A stretch of 64,000 nt of DNA from Ignelater luminosus (taxonomy: Eukaryota > Arthropoda > Insecta > Coleoptera > Elateridae), in the NCBI GenBank assembly GCA_011009095.1, contig VTPC01090709.1, positions 21,650-85,649 of the forward strand. Direction: 5' to 3'. This document shows positions 46,517 to 58,700 of the stretch, piece by piece. Every line of letters begins with the position of its first letter. Position 1 is the stretch's first letter. The notes beneath the pieces are model-generated. The model worked only from the letters and a program-made list of their open reading frames with translations. It was not told where the DNA came from and did not search any database. Made by a program: the position numbers and the translations under genes.

Positions 46517-48696
46517 CCATTGAGGAATTATCTCTAACTTTAGCTCACAAAAGATATTGCAGTGTACATGACATAAAGAATGGCTTTTATCACATTAAGT
46601 TAGATAATGAATCTAGGAAAGTCGGTGCATTTAGTACGATACTGGGTGGATTGTCAAACTTGCCAGAATTACCTCATTAACTTGTTTTTAAATATTTTGG
46701 AGATATAAAAGATGATCTTTATCTAGCAACCAATACAAAAGTAGAAAATGATAAAATAATGAGAACTGTTTTAGATCGAACTAGAAAACTGAATATAATA
46801 AAACTCAATTTTGATGAATTTCAATACTGTTTAAATTAAATTAAATATTTAGGCGTAATATTCCGTGAAGAGAGAATGCTGCCTGATCCTTAAAAGACTA
46901 AAGTTATTCATTCGATAAAAAGTCCAGTAAATAAAAGAAAACTGCAACGATTTCCGGAAAAGCTTAATTTTTATTTAAGATTCTTTTTTTCTAATATCTT
47001 GTCGCAAATCGTCTCTCCAATTTCTAAACTTTTAAAAAAGAATGTAGAATGGCAGTGGACAGAAGTGCAAACGAGTGTGGTAATAAAATTAAACAAATTA
47101 TTTGTATCAGTCAGGTGTTGGCGTCTTTCAATCCAGCTAAACCAATTATTGTTCAATGTGATGAATCTAAAGGTGCTATTAGATATATGTTACAAAACAA
47201 TAAACCGTTTTCTTTGCGATCCTTAAACAACGCTGAAATAGGGCATACACAAATAGAAAAAGAGTTATTAGCAGTGCAATTCTCTTGTCAGAGACTTCAT
47301 ACCTATGTTTACAGTCATGAGAGTGTAATGATATTTATAGATCATATGCCACTAAAATCCATTATTAACAAACCCCTGTGGAAAATAACAAATAACAGAA
47401 TTAGAAGACTCAAATTAAAACTGATGTTATGTCGATGCGGTATATAAACTAATCAGCAAATTAATGAATCAATGACCGATGTACATTGCATTGCAGTCAA
47501 TGAACAGCAATTCTATAAAGAAAAATTGATAGAGTTTCAAAATGTTACAGCTAACGATCCGGTGCTTAAACAAATAATAGGTTGCTGTAAAGAGGAGTGG
47601 CCCAGTAGTATCAAATCTGACAGTAAGATTATTTTCTATTTCAAACATACAGTTGAGATTGAAGTTAATGATGGTTTAATTTATTACAATAATAAATTAG
47701 TCGTACCATCTAGACTTACACAGAACGTACCTATATAATAAAATTGCTCCACGAAACTTATTTAGGTTTACAAAAGATCAATGGAATAGTAAATAAATTC
47801 TTTTATTGGCCGCAATACGTTTTGCAGTATCTGTCTAAAATATAAAAGACCAAATATTCGTGAGCCATACAAAATCGTGAGATTCCTAATATACTATTTT
47901 ACAAGGTAACTGCTAACATAGCTCAGTGGGCCGGAAATAGCTAGTTAGTTATTATTAACTATTATTTCAGGTAGTTTACAGTTTTTAAGCTTAACACCAA
48001 AAACAGCGTTTCTGTAATAATTGCTTAGTAGATGTGGAGTCCTCAACGAACCAATCTGCTGACAATGTACCATTTAAGAGTTACAAATTTAAACAATTTG
48101 CAGAAAATGGGAACTTTACTATTAAAACTAGTAGTCTTCATTGTTTACAAAGCAATGATCTTGCTAAGAAAAGCTGTGAGCATAACCAAGAAGATGCTAC
48201 AACAAGAATTTAAAATTGCCTGTTTACCCATCCAGACTGACATTTGAACTAGTGAAGGAGATGGTTTATCGTTCCATGCTTTCCAATCAGATACACCAGA
48301 AAAGAAATATGATGAGAAAAGTGTTAAAGACCGTCAATCTAGAACAGGGCAGAAGGTTACACTACACGATGTATTTACAAGAAAAAATAGGAACCAGAGT
48401 TTGTAGTGAAAAAACTAAATGTGCCTTGCTCATATTTGGTACAAACGCAAAATGGGAAAAGCTTTAGAAGAAATACAATTTATCTGAAATCTTTCAATAT
48501 TAATAGGTATAGATTAACATTGAACAAAGACTCAACAACTATGACAAACTATAATACAGATATTGTCAAATCAGATGAGCACTGGGTGACAAAATCAAGA
48601 GAAAAGTACAAACTTAACTAAAAAGGGAAAATATAAAATTAGTTGGTAGGATTGTTTTAATGCAATGTTTCTATTAATATTATAGTAGTTGGGGAA
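46513..48696 (+). pseudogene. Mag-like Gypsy retrotransposon pol relic (RT to C-terminus)
   Basis: The relic begins inside the RT at FPTIEELSLTLAHKRYCSVH and DIKNGFYHIKLD. The thumb/tether parts follow: FDEFQYCLN, IKYLGVIFREERMLPDP and ISKLLKKNVEWQW. RNase H is clear: FNPAKPIIVQCDESKGAIRY, PFSLRSLNNAEIGHTQIEKE and FIDHMPLKSIINKPLWKIT. The pre-integrase segment continues with LIEFQNVTANDPVLKQIIGC, VVPSRL, LLHETY, NKFFYWPQYVLQYL and YKRPNIREPYK. The integrase core is missing (deletion around 47890-48180). The pol C-terminus follows: KYDEKSVKDRQSRTGQKV-like and YLVQTQNGKSFRRNTIYLKS. A purine run (TTGGGGAA, 48689-48696) precedes the 3' LTR. The YLDD box is lost. Confidence 0.85.
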
Positions 48697-48850
48697 TGTG
48701 TTCTATAGTTATCATAACTTGTCATTGTCTTATTCAAATTTATAATTTACATTTATATTCAAATAAATAATTCTTTTGTTAGAATTACTAAGTAAGTAAA
48801 CAGAAACTTAGAAACTACGTCACTGACATTGAGTAAAGCAAGACCACAAC
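48697..48850 (+). repeat. Probable 3' LTR of the Mag-like Gypsy relic
   Basis: Starts TGTGTTCTATAGTTATC right after the polypurine run and contains an AATAAA-like signal near 48763. The end is not certain because no second LTR copy is in the window; it stops before the LINE leader near 48870. Confidence 0.5.
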
Positions 48851-48869
48851 AGGTTGAATAGAACTGTAG

Positions 48870-51080
48870 TTTTTTTTCCAGTCTGCGGTCTGGAAAGAAT
48901 AGTCCGAAGTTTCTAATTCCCCATTCGGATCTCGGGGGACGGTTTTGAGCGACGCCGAGAAAGAAAAAAAAGATCGGAAAAGCAAAACAAATTTACGTAA
49001 ACAAACATTGTAGATAGATATTTAAAATGTCCGCAACATGTTTCAATCAGGAAAAACAAATACCGTAATCCAAGAAGTAAACAGATTACAAATAGATATT
49101 TCGGCGTGTACTAAAGTTCGCTGGTCAGGATCAGCAAAATGTCGCTCTGACAACTACTGCGGCTACTACACAGGCAAGAATACTCAAAATCACAGTGAAG
49201 GTGTAGCAATAATAAAATACATAAAGAACATCTGAGATCTCTGGTTTCTTGAATATATCAGAGAGTATGGCTATTATGAAGATCAAAACCACACCACGTA
49301 ATTTAAACGTAGAAGTAACATATGCGCAAAAAAAGCTATATAATGATGTTAATAATGCCCTTTAAAACGTAAAGAAGGAAGAAATTACGCTACTAGTGGG
49401 TAACCAACTAACTAATTGATTAAGAAGAAAATTAGGGAAGCAAAAATAAACTGGATGAATGAACAGTGCCCTGAAATAAAGGAGATGGAAAACCAATACG
49501 ACTCATTTAACATGCACAAAAAGTTGAAAGAAACAGTAGGCTTATTCAAGAATACTAAACAGTACTCCTAACAATAGGCAGTGGGAACGTCATCTGGAAC
49601 TTCAAGATGAGTTTAAAAACTGAGAAGAATATATCCCAAATCTTTTCTCAGCTGAACAAAAAGATAATATAAAGATAAACGAGAAGACTAATGATGGAAA
49701 ACCTATCACTACGCGACAAGTTGCAGTAGTAACACAGCATTTAAAAAATGGAAAATCTAACGAAACGGACAACACCTACATATGCAGATATCTCAAAACT
49801 AGTTTAAGAACAACATTTTAAACCTATGACTGACCTGTTTAACCATATACATATACAGAACAGGCAAGATTTTAGCAGGATGGTTACTTTTGATACTTGT
49901 ACCTATCCCCAAAAACACAGAAGCTGTTTTAAAAGTCATTCACCAGATAATATATAAGAAAGTAGAACATCTTGGTACTGCCCAATTTGGGTTTAGAAAT
50001 TTATTCGGAATACGAGAAGCGCTATTTAGTATTTAAGTCTTGGTCAAAAGAACACGAGATATGAACAGCAATTTGTATGCCTGTTTTATAAGCTTTTCGA
50101 AGGCATTCAACAAAGTCAAACATCAAAACCTCATGTCGATTTTAGAAACGTTTGGTATTGACAAAATAGAAGAACGAATTATAATGAACTTAGATGGAAT
50201 CAAAGAGCAACAATAAGAGTAGAGAACTCATAGTACAAAAAGGAGTGAGACAAAGATGTATCCACTCTCCTTTGTTAATTTAATATATACTCGAGGAATT
50301 ATTCAAAGGTGCGCTAAGCGAACGGAAAGAAGGGGCATAAGTACGAACAATATCCATTATACCTAAGATTCAACATTACTTGCGAATACTACTGAAGACC
50401 TTTAAATATTAATTGACAGAGTAGTATCGATCAGTACAGAACATGGTTTAAACCTGAACCCAAAGAAAACAAAAATCAAGATAAACAAGACATTAACGCC
50501 AACTTCTATATAGAAAACAACCCTCGCACAGAAAAATAAATTATTTGTCTTGGATGCTGCCTAAATGAAAAATGGGACCGTGCAAAGGAGATTAAGATTA
50601 AAATAGAGAAGGAAAAAAACACGTTTAATCCCTTGAGGAATATTCTCTGCAGCTTATCTTTAAACCTTGAAACCGAAGCGAGGTTCTTGAGATGCTACGT
50701 ATCTTCGATACTATAAGACGTCTAGAAGCGTTTGAACTTTGCTGCTATCGTTCCTGGTTGTATTATGTATCCGACGAATGAGTTTTAAAAACCATAAATA
50801 AAAAAAAAGAGGTACTTGTCACTATGAAGAAGCGAAAGACCACTTGTTTTGGTCATATAATGCACAGAAAAAAATACGAACTGCTGCAAGTGATACGACA
50901 AAGTAAAATCGAAGGAAGAAGGAAACCTGGCCAGAGACGCACGTCATGTCATGGTTGAAAAAACTTAAGACAATGGACTGGACTATTTTCAGTCTATCTG
51001 TGTTTCGATTAGCAGCAAACAGAATTATTTGGGCCAAGTTGATCGCCAATAAGGCACCTAAAGAAGAAGAAGAAAAAAAA
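48870..51080 (+). pseudogene. RTE-like LINE, nearly full-length but heavily decayed
   Basis: A GC-richer leader (48880-48990) precedes the endonuclease NVRNMFQSGKTNTVIQEVNR, CTKVRWSGSAKC, YYTGKNTQNHSEGVAI (49029-49230). The linker has REAKINWMNEQCPEIKEMEN (49430) and MHKKLKETVG. The RT shows TAQFGFRNLFGIREALFS (49975) and FSKAFNKVKHQNLM (50095). After a broken GVRQG region come LNPKKTKIKINKT (50455) and the end block WSYNAQKK and MSWLKKLKTMDWTIFSLSVF (50945). The 3' end is a GAA-rich run (51061-51080). Stops occur throughout. The order matches insect endonuclease-RT LINEs often mislabelled craniofacial development protein 2. Confidence 0.82.
51061..51080. repeat. GAA/A-rich 3' end of the LINE
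   Basis: AAAGAAGAAGAAGAAAAAAA follows directly after the last coding block of the LINE, as expected for a simple-repeat tail. Confidence 0.75.
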
Positions 51081-51084
51081 GTTG

Positions 51085-53560
51085 TTTCCTTAAACTTAAT
51101 ATGGTTGTAGCAATTTATAACATCCCGCTTACCATGATTTGGAAGAACATTGTAACAAAATGTTTGAACCGGGTCTATGACCTTTAGGCGACGGTCGTTT
51201 GAGCGCCGGGTGTGTGGGGGCTTTATTTCGTTTTTATTTTGAAGTTAGCAAGATACAACAAAATACAATGATATCAACATATAATAATAAATCTAAATCT
51301 AACTCAGTAACCTCAAAATAAAAGTAAATAAAAATAAATATTTTGCTCCCAAGCATCCTGGCCCCTCGAACTTCAGTAAGGAATCCCGGTAAAGACTTCC
51401 CAGCTAAGCTTTCATTAAAATCTTGAAATGTTAGATTTATTTAAATTCAAGAAATTGAAGTTTCTGTCTTGATTAATCGAAATAATATTTGCTTTATTGC
51501 TTTTGCTTAACTACTTTTTCTTCTCTTTGTTTACACAAAAAAGGTGACAATAATGAAATTTTCCAATTAGTAATTTTAAGTAGATTTGTTAAGGAGATAA
51601 ATTATTTAATGCTGATGAAGGTAAGAAGGTAAGTAAAAAATGCACGTTGTAATTCAACAAGCAAGACGCCAAGAAGATCAAAGGTTTTAAACTTTGTAAG
51701 ACTGCATATCCACTTGGGCTTAGCTGCTTAGCAAAACTGACAAATTATTTTCTGGTATTGCCGTTCAGATTTCTTGTGGGGTCTAGGAAATCATTCTAGA
51801 AGAAAACTTGGTGTATCAGAACATAAATGTGTAATCCCCAGATTCGAAAGTGCAATGGTTGGTTTTATTCAGAACGCTGAGGTTTTTTAAATTCTGCAAT
51901 ACTGACTGGGGTTGAAATAGGCAGGTGTGATTGATACCTGTTGGATATCACGACTTATGCGAGCTTTCTGTGTAAGAAGTTTGATGTTAAGTGTCGGAAA
52001 TTTATAAAGAAATGTTGTGTCAGACCTTACAAAGAACTCCTACAGCTAGAAACATTGAGACAACACTATGTCAGCACGTAGTTGTTATGGTTATGTTGTG
52101 TTGGTATGACAAAGAAATTATTAAATCAATGATTGACCAACCTGTTTAAAAGCAAATTGAAATTGCTACAGTACTTATATTGAAAGTTTGGAAAAATTCG
52201 TTTGGGAAATTGAACTCATAGGAAGTGGAGTGAGTACTAGATTTCTTACTGTGCTTGAGTATGAAATGTGAAAAAGTTTCTTAGTAGTTGTTCAAAATGG
52301 TCATAAGTTTGAACTTTGGTAATAGATGAGATGAAATATAGATGGTTTATAACACTTATTTCTGGTAGTAATTGAACATCTCAAGAAAGTCATTCATAAA
52401 AGAATTTTTAAAATTAGCCAGCGAATTATAGTAAAGTTGTCTAACAAGTCAAACATCTATGCTATCATTATGAGCAAAAAACTTAGAAAAACTGGAAGAA
52501 AAACTGCATAAGGCTAATACAAAAAGATGAAACGGAATATTCCAAAGAAATTGCACAATGCAAGTGAATTGCAACTGTTAATATGCTAGGTGTTCTTTTG
52601 TTTACTACGTAGACATTGTATCTCACCTAATTGTTTAGTTGGTGGTTTGTCTAAACTAAGCTTAATATAAATAAATAATGAGTATTGTTTGCAACAAAAC
52701 GTGTGTGATATCTAAAGGTACAGGCATCAGGAGCTAAAAGTTGAGTTTGTTTTAGACCTAATGACATGGCAGTCACAGATATTATTTATAGTTCCAAGAG
52801 GGCAAGAACCTTCACCGAACTGTTTATTGTTTTATGCAATGTAAACCCTTTATTTGTTCGACTTGGTTTTATGCAGATTTGGCAAACCGCTGAACTGAAC
52901 AAGTTTTGCGTTTTGTAAACAATTCAAAAAATCAAGTACCTGCAGTGATAAAATACTTTCATCTAAAATTAATGTTAAGCTGGATTCTGCTTTAAGCAAA
53001 TCTGGTTCATTGTTCTCAACAGTCTACAATATGGACTGCAGACTTTAATAATTGTCGTAAAGACACTAAGAAAGCACAACTTTTGACCAAACCAAAAAGT
53101 ACTACTTCTGATAAAGATGCAACAATAAATGAAGTCTACATATTACGTCAACTTACTTGACCAGCAGAAACTGTCCAAATTAGCTAAGAAAAGAGTCCTA
53201 TCATCGGGATAATACGCCATGTCAGACGTCCGTTATTACGCTGGCTACTTGCTCATCAGACTTGGCCCCGTCAGAAATTAGTTATCAAGTGGTTCACGTC
53301 ACAAAAGTTTAGTTTGAGGGGATGGACCAATCAATGATAAATGAAAGCTATTCCGTTTCTTTGGATTTATTTGGATTTTGCTTGATTTGGGTCTGCAAAA
53401 TTTTACAATGCTACAAGTAACCCATAAGTTTTAATTTGGTCGAAAAATAAGTAATAATCTTTGAAGTACACAAACCAACGTAATGTGCATTTACTGCTTA
53501 AATGAAACTAGTGTTGTACTTAAAGATCTCTGTTATCAGAAGAGTTATGGACTTCTAAAG
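51085..53560. other. Intron sequence without recognised genes
   Basis: A GC-rich patch at 51180-51225 and a complex stretch at 52950-53330 are not matched to any motif. The rest is AT-rich with no supported frame. Confidence 0.45.
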
Positions 53561-53563
53561 CAT

Positions 53564-54750
53564 TGTGGTTCACAAGTTCCATTTTGGCTATTCTTTGCCT
53601 GACTTCACCAAAAATTATAATGGAGGTGTCCTCGATTCGGAATGGCATTTGGAAACTTTTCGAACATTTCGAAATTGCAAAAGTTATAAACAAATTCGTA
53701 AAAAAAGTGGTTTCGTTTTTTGCAGATATCTCGGAGAATATTGCAAATATCCGAAATCAAAAACAAGATCCTTAAAGAGCAGGAAATGTTCTACAAAAAA
53801 GTCCCAATTCCCGGAATTTAACCACCAATATTTATAATTTTAATTTAGAGGTGAAAATAGGGCTAAAAACGCGTGATCTGGCCGCCACGCGCGCTGCTTA
53901 GTTTGCTCTCTTTAACAAAAAAAATTTTTTTACCTATTAAATATAAATATTAAGGAATAAGAAAATTCAGGTATTATTGGGACACATGAATAAACAATAA
54001 TCCATCGGAAAAATATTTTTCCCACAATTTGTTTATTAGTTATGCTTTTGTTAACTAAAGAAATTTTACCAATTGAAAATTTACATAAAAACCATGATAT
54101 TAAAAACTTAAAACCTAAGATTTTTTTCACTTCTGAACTTATTTTCCAAAAGTTACAGACAGATCCCCGTTGGAAAAATTAAAAAATTGTCAATCTCTAC
54201 TTATTTATAAACAATCAGAAATTGGTAAAGTCTCTTTAGTCAACAAAAGCATAACTAATAAACAAATTGTGGGAAAAAGTTTTTTCCGATAGATTATTGT
54301 TCATTCATGTATCCCAATGATACATGAAGTTTTTTATTTTTTAATAGTTATTTTTAATAGGTAAAAAAAATTTTTTTTGTTAAAGAGAGCAAACTAAGCG
54401 GCGCGCGCGGCGGCCAGACCACGCGGTTTTAGCCCTATTTTCACCTCAAAATCAAAATTATAAATATTGGTGGTACAATTCCGGGAGTTAAGACCTTTTT
54501 GTAAACAATTTCCTGCTCTTTAAGTATCTTTTTTTTTTATTTTGGATATTTGCAATATTCTCCGAGATATTTGCAAAAAACGAAACCACTTTTTTTTACG
54601 AGTTTGTTTATAACTTTTGCAAGTTTTTTACGCGGGACTTCGAAATGTTCGAAAAGTTTCTAAATGCCATTCCGAATCGAATGACACCTCGATCATAATT
54701 TTTGGTGAAGTCAGGCAAAAAATAGCCGAAATGGAACTTGCAAACCACAC
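53564..54750. mobile_element. Foldback element: two ~520-bp inverted arms around a short loop
   Basis: The left arm (53564-54076) and right arm (54219-54750) are reverse complements over their whole length with scattered differences and small gaps. Paired blocks include TGTGGTTCACAAGTTCCATT with its partner AATGGAACTTGCAAACCACA, and GAGAGCAAACTAAGCGGCGC with its partner near 53900. About 140 bp separate the arms. There is no transposase frame. CTAAA stands at both borders (53555-53559 and 54750-54754), possibly a 5-bp target duplication. Long inverted arms with little between them define foldback elements or giant MITEs; the family is unknown. Transcribed through, it would form a long hairpin RNA. 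Confidence 0.85.
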
Positions 54751-54754
54751 TAAA

Positions 54755-56095
54755 CTGGCTCACGAATCCTAGAGTAGCATACAAAAAGTAAAGAATAAAT
54801 TTTGCTAGACTTTGAATTCCACTTCCTGATCAGATCAGTATAAAGAGTTTGACAGACACAGAAAATTAATAAGAAGCTTCAACTTTATGGAGGTTTTTGG
54901 GTTCAAACACTTGAAAAATTTATTTGTTGAGGTTGGACATCTGTAGCGAATTTTTATTTCTACAGTTTTAATATCATGTTGTAGAACAATTCAAATTAAA
55001 ATGAAAACCAGATAAGGAATTAAAATGAGTGTCTAGAAGATCCTTTCAGCTACCTAAGTGAAGATTAGAATGTTAAATTCAAATTCAGAGAAATACAAAG
55101 GTCATGCTCAGTCTGTTTCCATTCTGTTTCATTGTTAGAAGAAACTAAGGCAGATTGAATCGCTCATCCAAACTCTTGCTTTGAATACAAGACAGCTACG
55201 TCAACTAAAAGAGTATTATGTAAGTCTACTTGTAGTAGATGCAAGAATACAAGAAAAGTCTCCATTCACCCATTCTGATAATGTGAAGATTTAATGATCT
55301 GGGAATTCATATTCTTTCCATTTTTAGATCCCGAAGAAGTAAAGGAAGTTGATTCTTATTTAAAAAACATGATTGCTTTATTATTCAATAGAATTGAATT
55401 AAAAGAATGATACAGTCGATCAAAGTCTAAAGCGTTTGCAAAATCTGCAAATCTCATTCAATTGAAATGCAATTTAATAGGCATCACATAATTACTTAAA
55501 TATTGATCACCTTGTATATGCATTTCTGCAGAAAATATAGAAATCCTTGCACTGTATCATATAGATGTGTAGAAATATGCTTATAAGTGTTTCACTTTGC
55601 AAACTCATCTTTCAGTAATCAATTTTCTGTTACGTTATTAAAAAATAAAAGCTCCAAGAAAAATGTGATTAATACAAATTAAAATCAGCCTACGTACAGT
55701 CTTTACGTTAAACTGAAATCCTATCCCTCGAATACATTATTAGCAATGGATCCTATAATCGAATCTTCTCTTTTTTGTAATAGTATTTTCATCATACAAA
55801 CTGGAAATGTCTGATTGTACGTACCCAGAGGCTTAGCGAATTCGTGTCGATACAAAATTAGGAAGTTTGTTCCTTTGATTAGAGCGACGGGTTGTTTTTC
55901 TTTTCAATAATCATCGTTTACCTCGACAAATGAACGTATCCACTCGCATCACGTAAAATCTGAGATGAAGTTAAACGAGAGAGAAGAGCAAATTTAATAT
56001 CATCCTTAAACAAAGTCGATTCCAACTGTAAATAAAAATTTCTTCGGTCCAACTATGTTGTAAACTAGAGTTTTAATTAATCGCTGGAAGCAATG
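54755..56095. other. Intron sequence without recognised genes
   Basis: AT-rich with no supported frame, tandem array or element ends. Confidence 0.5.
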
Positions 56096-56099
56096 AGTT

Positions 56100-56420
56100 T
56101 TCTCGTCAGGCAATCCAGGTGAACAGCACACCAAAAAGCAGTAGTTCAATTCGTTCTCCGCCTGTAAATTTCCTTTAACCCGGTTGATCCCAGGGAACTC
56201 TGTGCAGAGTTACTACCTATCATGAGCAATACCCTACCTGCAAGGCCTAATTAACAATATAACATGTCATTACGTCACACAAGAGAGGCCCCTTAATCAT
56301 TTACAATTTACGAACTTTGCCGTAATTAATTTTAGTATTTATCTGCTTGGGGTTACTTCCCGTAGAACTTTACCACGGGCCTGTATATTAAATTTCATGC
56401 TGTCGGTTACCACTTCTTTG
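56100..56420. promoter_or_regulatory. Candidate conserved non-coding segment next to CARP exon
   Basis: High-complexity, balanced sequence starting about 350 bp downstream (in gene sense) of the CARP exon ending at 56765. It contains a CRE-like TTACGTCA (near 56271) and several TAATTA homeodomain-type cores (near 56248 and 56324). No coding frame is evident. A regulatory role is inference only. Confidence 0.25.
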
Positions 56421-56764
56421 CAAACTCAAGATGTAAAACAAATTGGAAACGTCTATTCTCTTTACTTTTAATTACGCAAAATCATAATTTTAATAATCTC
56501 ATATTTTCTACCTTGTTATTTCTTTTTGTCTAATTAATAACATAAATATTAATTAATAATAATTAGCATTACTTTATTTCAAAGACGCGTTCAAGAATTC
56601 GCTATTAAATGGCTTGATAATGACGCATTTTAAACCATAAGCACCCCCTATTACGGTTGAAACACTTCCAAACAACTTGCTTTGTGAAATGAAATCTCGG
56701 CGGTGACAATAACATCGTATGACAGCTTGAAGCACCCTCTAAGGGTAGTAACATGTCACAGTAC

Positions 56765-56919
56765 CTGTTGCTTAGTGATGTAAATAGGCTTGTTGAGGAT
56801 CAACCACGTGACGGTTTCGTGGCAGGGTGGCATCGTGGTGGAGCCATCATACGTCATATAGTAATCCGTTTCCGGTAACAGCCCACGCACTGACAGTTTA
56901 TTCACTTCTACTTCTTCTC
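56765..56919 (-). CDS. CARP: Carbonic anhydrase-related protein, internal exon
   Basis: Acceptor CACTTAG ends at 56920; donor GTACTG starts at 56764. With one base carried from the previous exon the 52 codons read GEEVEVNKLSVRGLLPETDY, YMTYDGSTTMPPCHETVTWL and ILNKPIYITKQQ. TYDGSxTxPPCxExxTW is the alpha-carbonic anhydrase signature around the substrate pocket, in the version seen in CA10/CA11-like proteins. The exon joins in frame upstream across an 85-bp intron and downstream, in phase 0, to 16400 across a 40.4-kb intron. It is intact and under apparent constraint, unlike nearly everything else in the window. Confidence 0.95.
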
Positions 56920-57004
56920 CTAAGTGGAAAACAAATGGGAAATTAAAATATCGCGTGTTTAGTGCTTGGATAATAACGTAGTAACCTTTAAGCTGTAAAC
57001 TTAC

Positions 57005-57071
57005 CGCCGTATCTGATTCTGTCCAGCTGATCTGTTAATATTCTCAGTTCCGGATTTGATAAATCTCCTAG
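57005..57071 (-). CDS. CARP: Carbonic anhydrase-related protein, internal exon
   Basis: Acceptor TTTATTTCCAG and donor GTAAGT bound 67 bases reading LGDLSNPELRILTDQLDRI, then RYG plus one base. This corresponds to the segment between the beta-strand with 'VVVSIFI' and the 'LNIEELYP' loop in CA10-like proteins. The phase (one leftover base) fits the exon at 56919. An alternative acceptor four bases in (CTAG|GAG) exists but would shift the frame. Upstream exons with the N-terminal half are not found to the right, up to 64000. Confidence 0.9.
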
Positions 57072-57079
57072 CTGGAAAT

Positions 57080-58630
57080 AAAACGAATTTGTTAAAAATT
57101 ACGTTTGATACATAGATATTGTATAATGAAATGAGAACGCTTTGTGTGAAAATGTAAATTTGCTTTATATGCATTTTCAAGGATATTTAAATTTTAGTTT
57201 ACATGTAAATAAATTCAAATTGTTTTTCCATAATTTTGACATATTTTATATTTAAATTGTTCAACTCTATTTTGGTTAAGTAAACCTGATTGATTAGTAT
57301 AAAAATAAAAGCTTTTGCTTTCAACCATGTTAAAAAAAGAAATATTTTTTGTAAAACTTAGGAAAGACTGTTGCAACAGAAATCATTATTTTTCTTTAGA
57401 AGAGAGATTGTTTTTGAGTCTTTATTTTTCTAATTACTTTGATTTATTGTTCCCTATTATTACCTCAAAATCATGTTAGGATTCATTTTATAGAATTTTT
57501 CAAGAAAATTAATGGAATATCAAACAGAGACATTTATTACTTATTAAAGTTGACTAAAAATAATATGAGAAATCTGACTATAATCCCCAGTGGTAGCATA
57601 ATTACAATTTCTAATTGTCTCAATATTAGAACTTACCACCATGTGTGGGAAAAATTTTATTATACTTTGATTAAATCAAATCATTAAAGATTTGTATTAC
57701 AGAAATTATTGAATGTTAGACTGTGATAAACTTGTACTTTACTTTTGTTGCTTTCTAACCATAAAACTTAGCAGTTCCTTTATAAAAAGTATTTCAGGCA
57801 AATATTACACCAATCATTCTAAATGACAGCTAATAAGAAACGTGTTGCTATTTCTAGAGAGCCAATGCAAACACAAGATGATTTAAGGATTTCAAAAGTA
57901 AAATTTAATTTAAGACTTTCAGTCATTGGAAGAAATTGTACTTACAGAAACTTAAACATTGAATATTGGGTTAATAAAACGTCTGACAATGAAACTTTAC
58001 TCTAAAGCGATTGATCTCACTAAAATGCGGCAAAAAACTGTTTCTAACAATTAAATGTATGGTTTCATAGATTTATTTATCGTTTTATTGAACAACAGTA
58101 GTAGTAGTAGTAGCATTAGTAGTAATTAGAATACTTTTTAGCAATCCCTTTCCATTTTCTCAAACAACACATCTACGTCTTCTTCTCTCTGCTCAAACTT
58201 ACCCGACTTTCCCATAAAGTTGTTTCGTATAGTTACTGTTAAAAAATTTCGGAAGGTTAACTCTGTACATTCTTTCCTTCTTTCATACGAAACTGAAAAA
58301 CGTTTCTTTGTCTTTTCCTAATTTTAAGCCTCTACGCTTTAATGACAAATGTCTTCCCAATGTCTAGTTATCAATTTCAATCCAACTAAAGGATTCACAA
58401 CCCTATGATCTATGAACTTTCCCCATTAACCAGTTCAATTTAATGGAAAGAATTTTAATTACATGATCATTCGGCTGACGTAAAGACAGCTTCTCTTCTT
58501 TAGTTTTTCTTCTTTAGCTCAAGACTAGCGAAATCGTCAGCTTTTGGTAGCTCTTTTGTCCAAGAAACCAAACAAGCTCGGTGTTCTTTTCTGTAACTAA
58601 GATGTAATATTTATCTCTATCTATGTTTGC
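57080..58630. other. CARP intron sequence without recognised genes
   Basis: AT-rich. The frames at 57439-57687 and 57823-58005 carry no known motif. A short TAG microsatellite is listed separately. Confidence 0.5.
58097..58113. repeat. (TAG)n microsatellite
   Basis: Five to six copies of TAG/GTA, followed by imperfect copies up to about 58125. Confidence 0.85.
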
Positions 58631-58700
58631 TACCAAGCGGATGGGCTGAGTGGTAACGCCCTAGGCCGCATTTGGAAAGTTTGAACCTATTGTTCTCACT
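58631..58700 (+). repeat. tRNA-derived SINE-like or tRNA-pseudogene fragment
   Basis: GGGCTGAGTGGTAA (from 58643) resembles an RNA polymerase III A box, and AGTTTGAACCT (from 58678) resembles a B box 35 bases later. The spacing fits a tRNA head. No complete cloverleaf with paired acceptor stem can be drawn, so it is not a functional tRNA gene. No poly-A tail or target duplication was identified. Confidence 0.35.

Noticed and set aside
53563-54130. Small frames within the foldback arms
   Set aside because: They differ between the two arms and carry no motif; the arms look non-coding.
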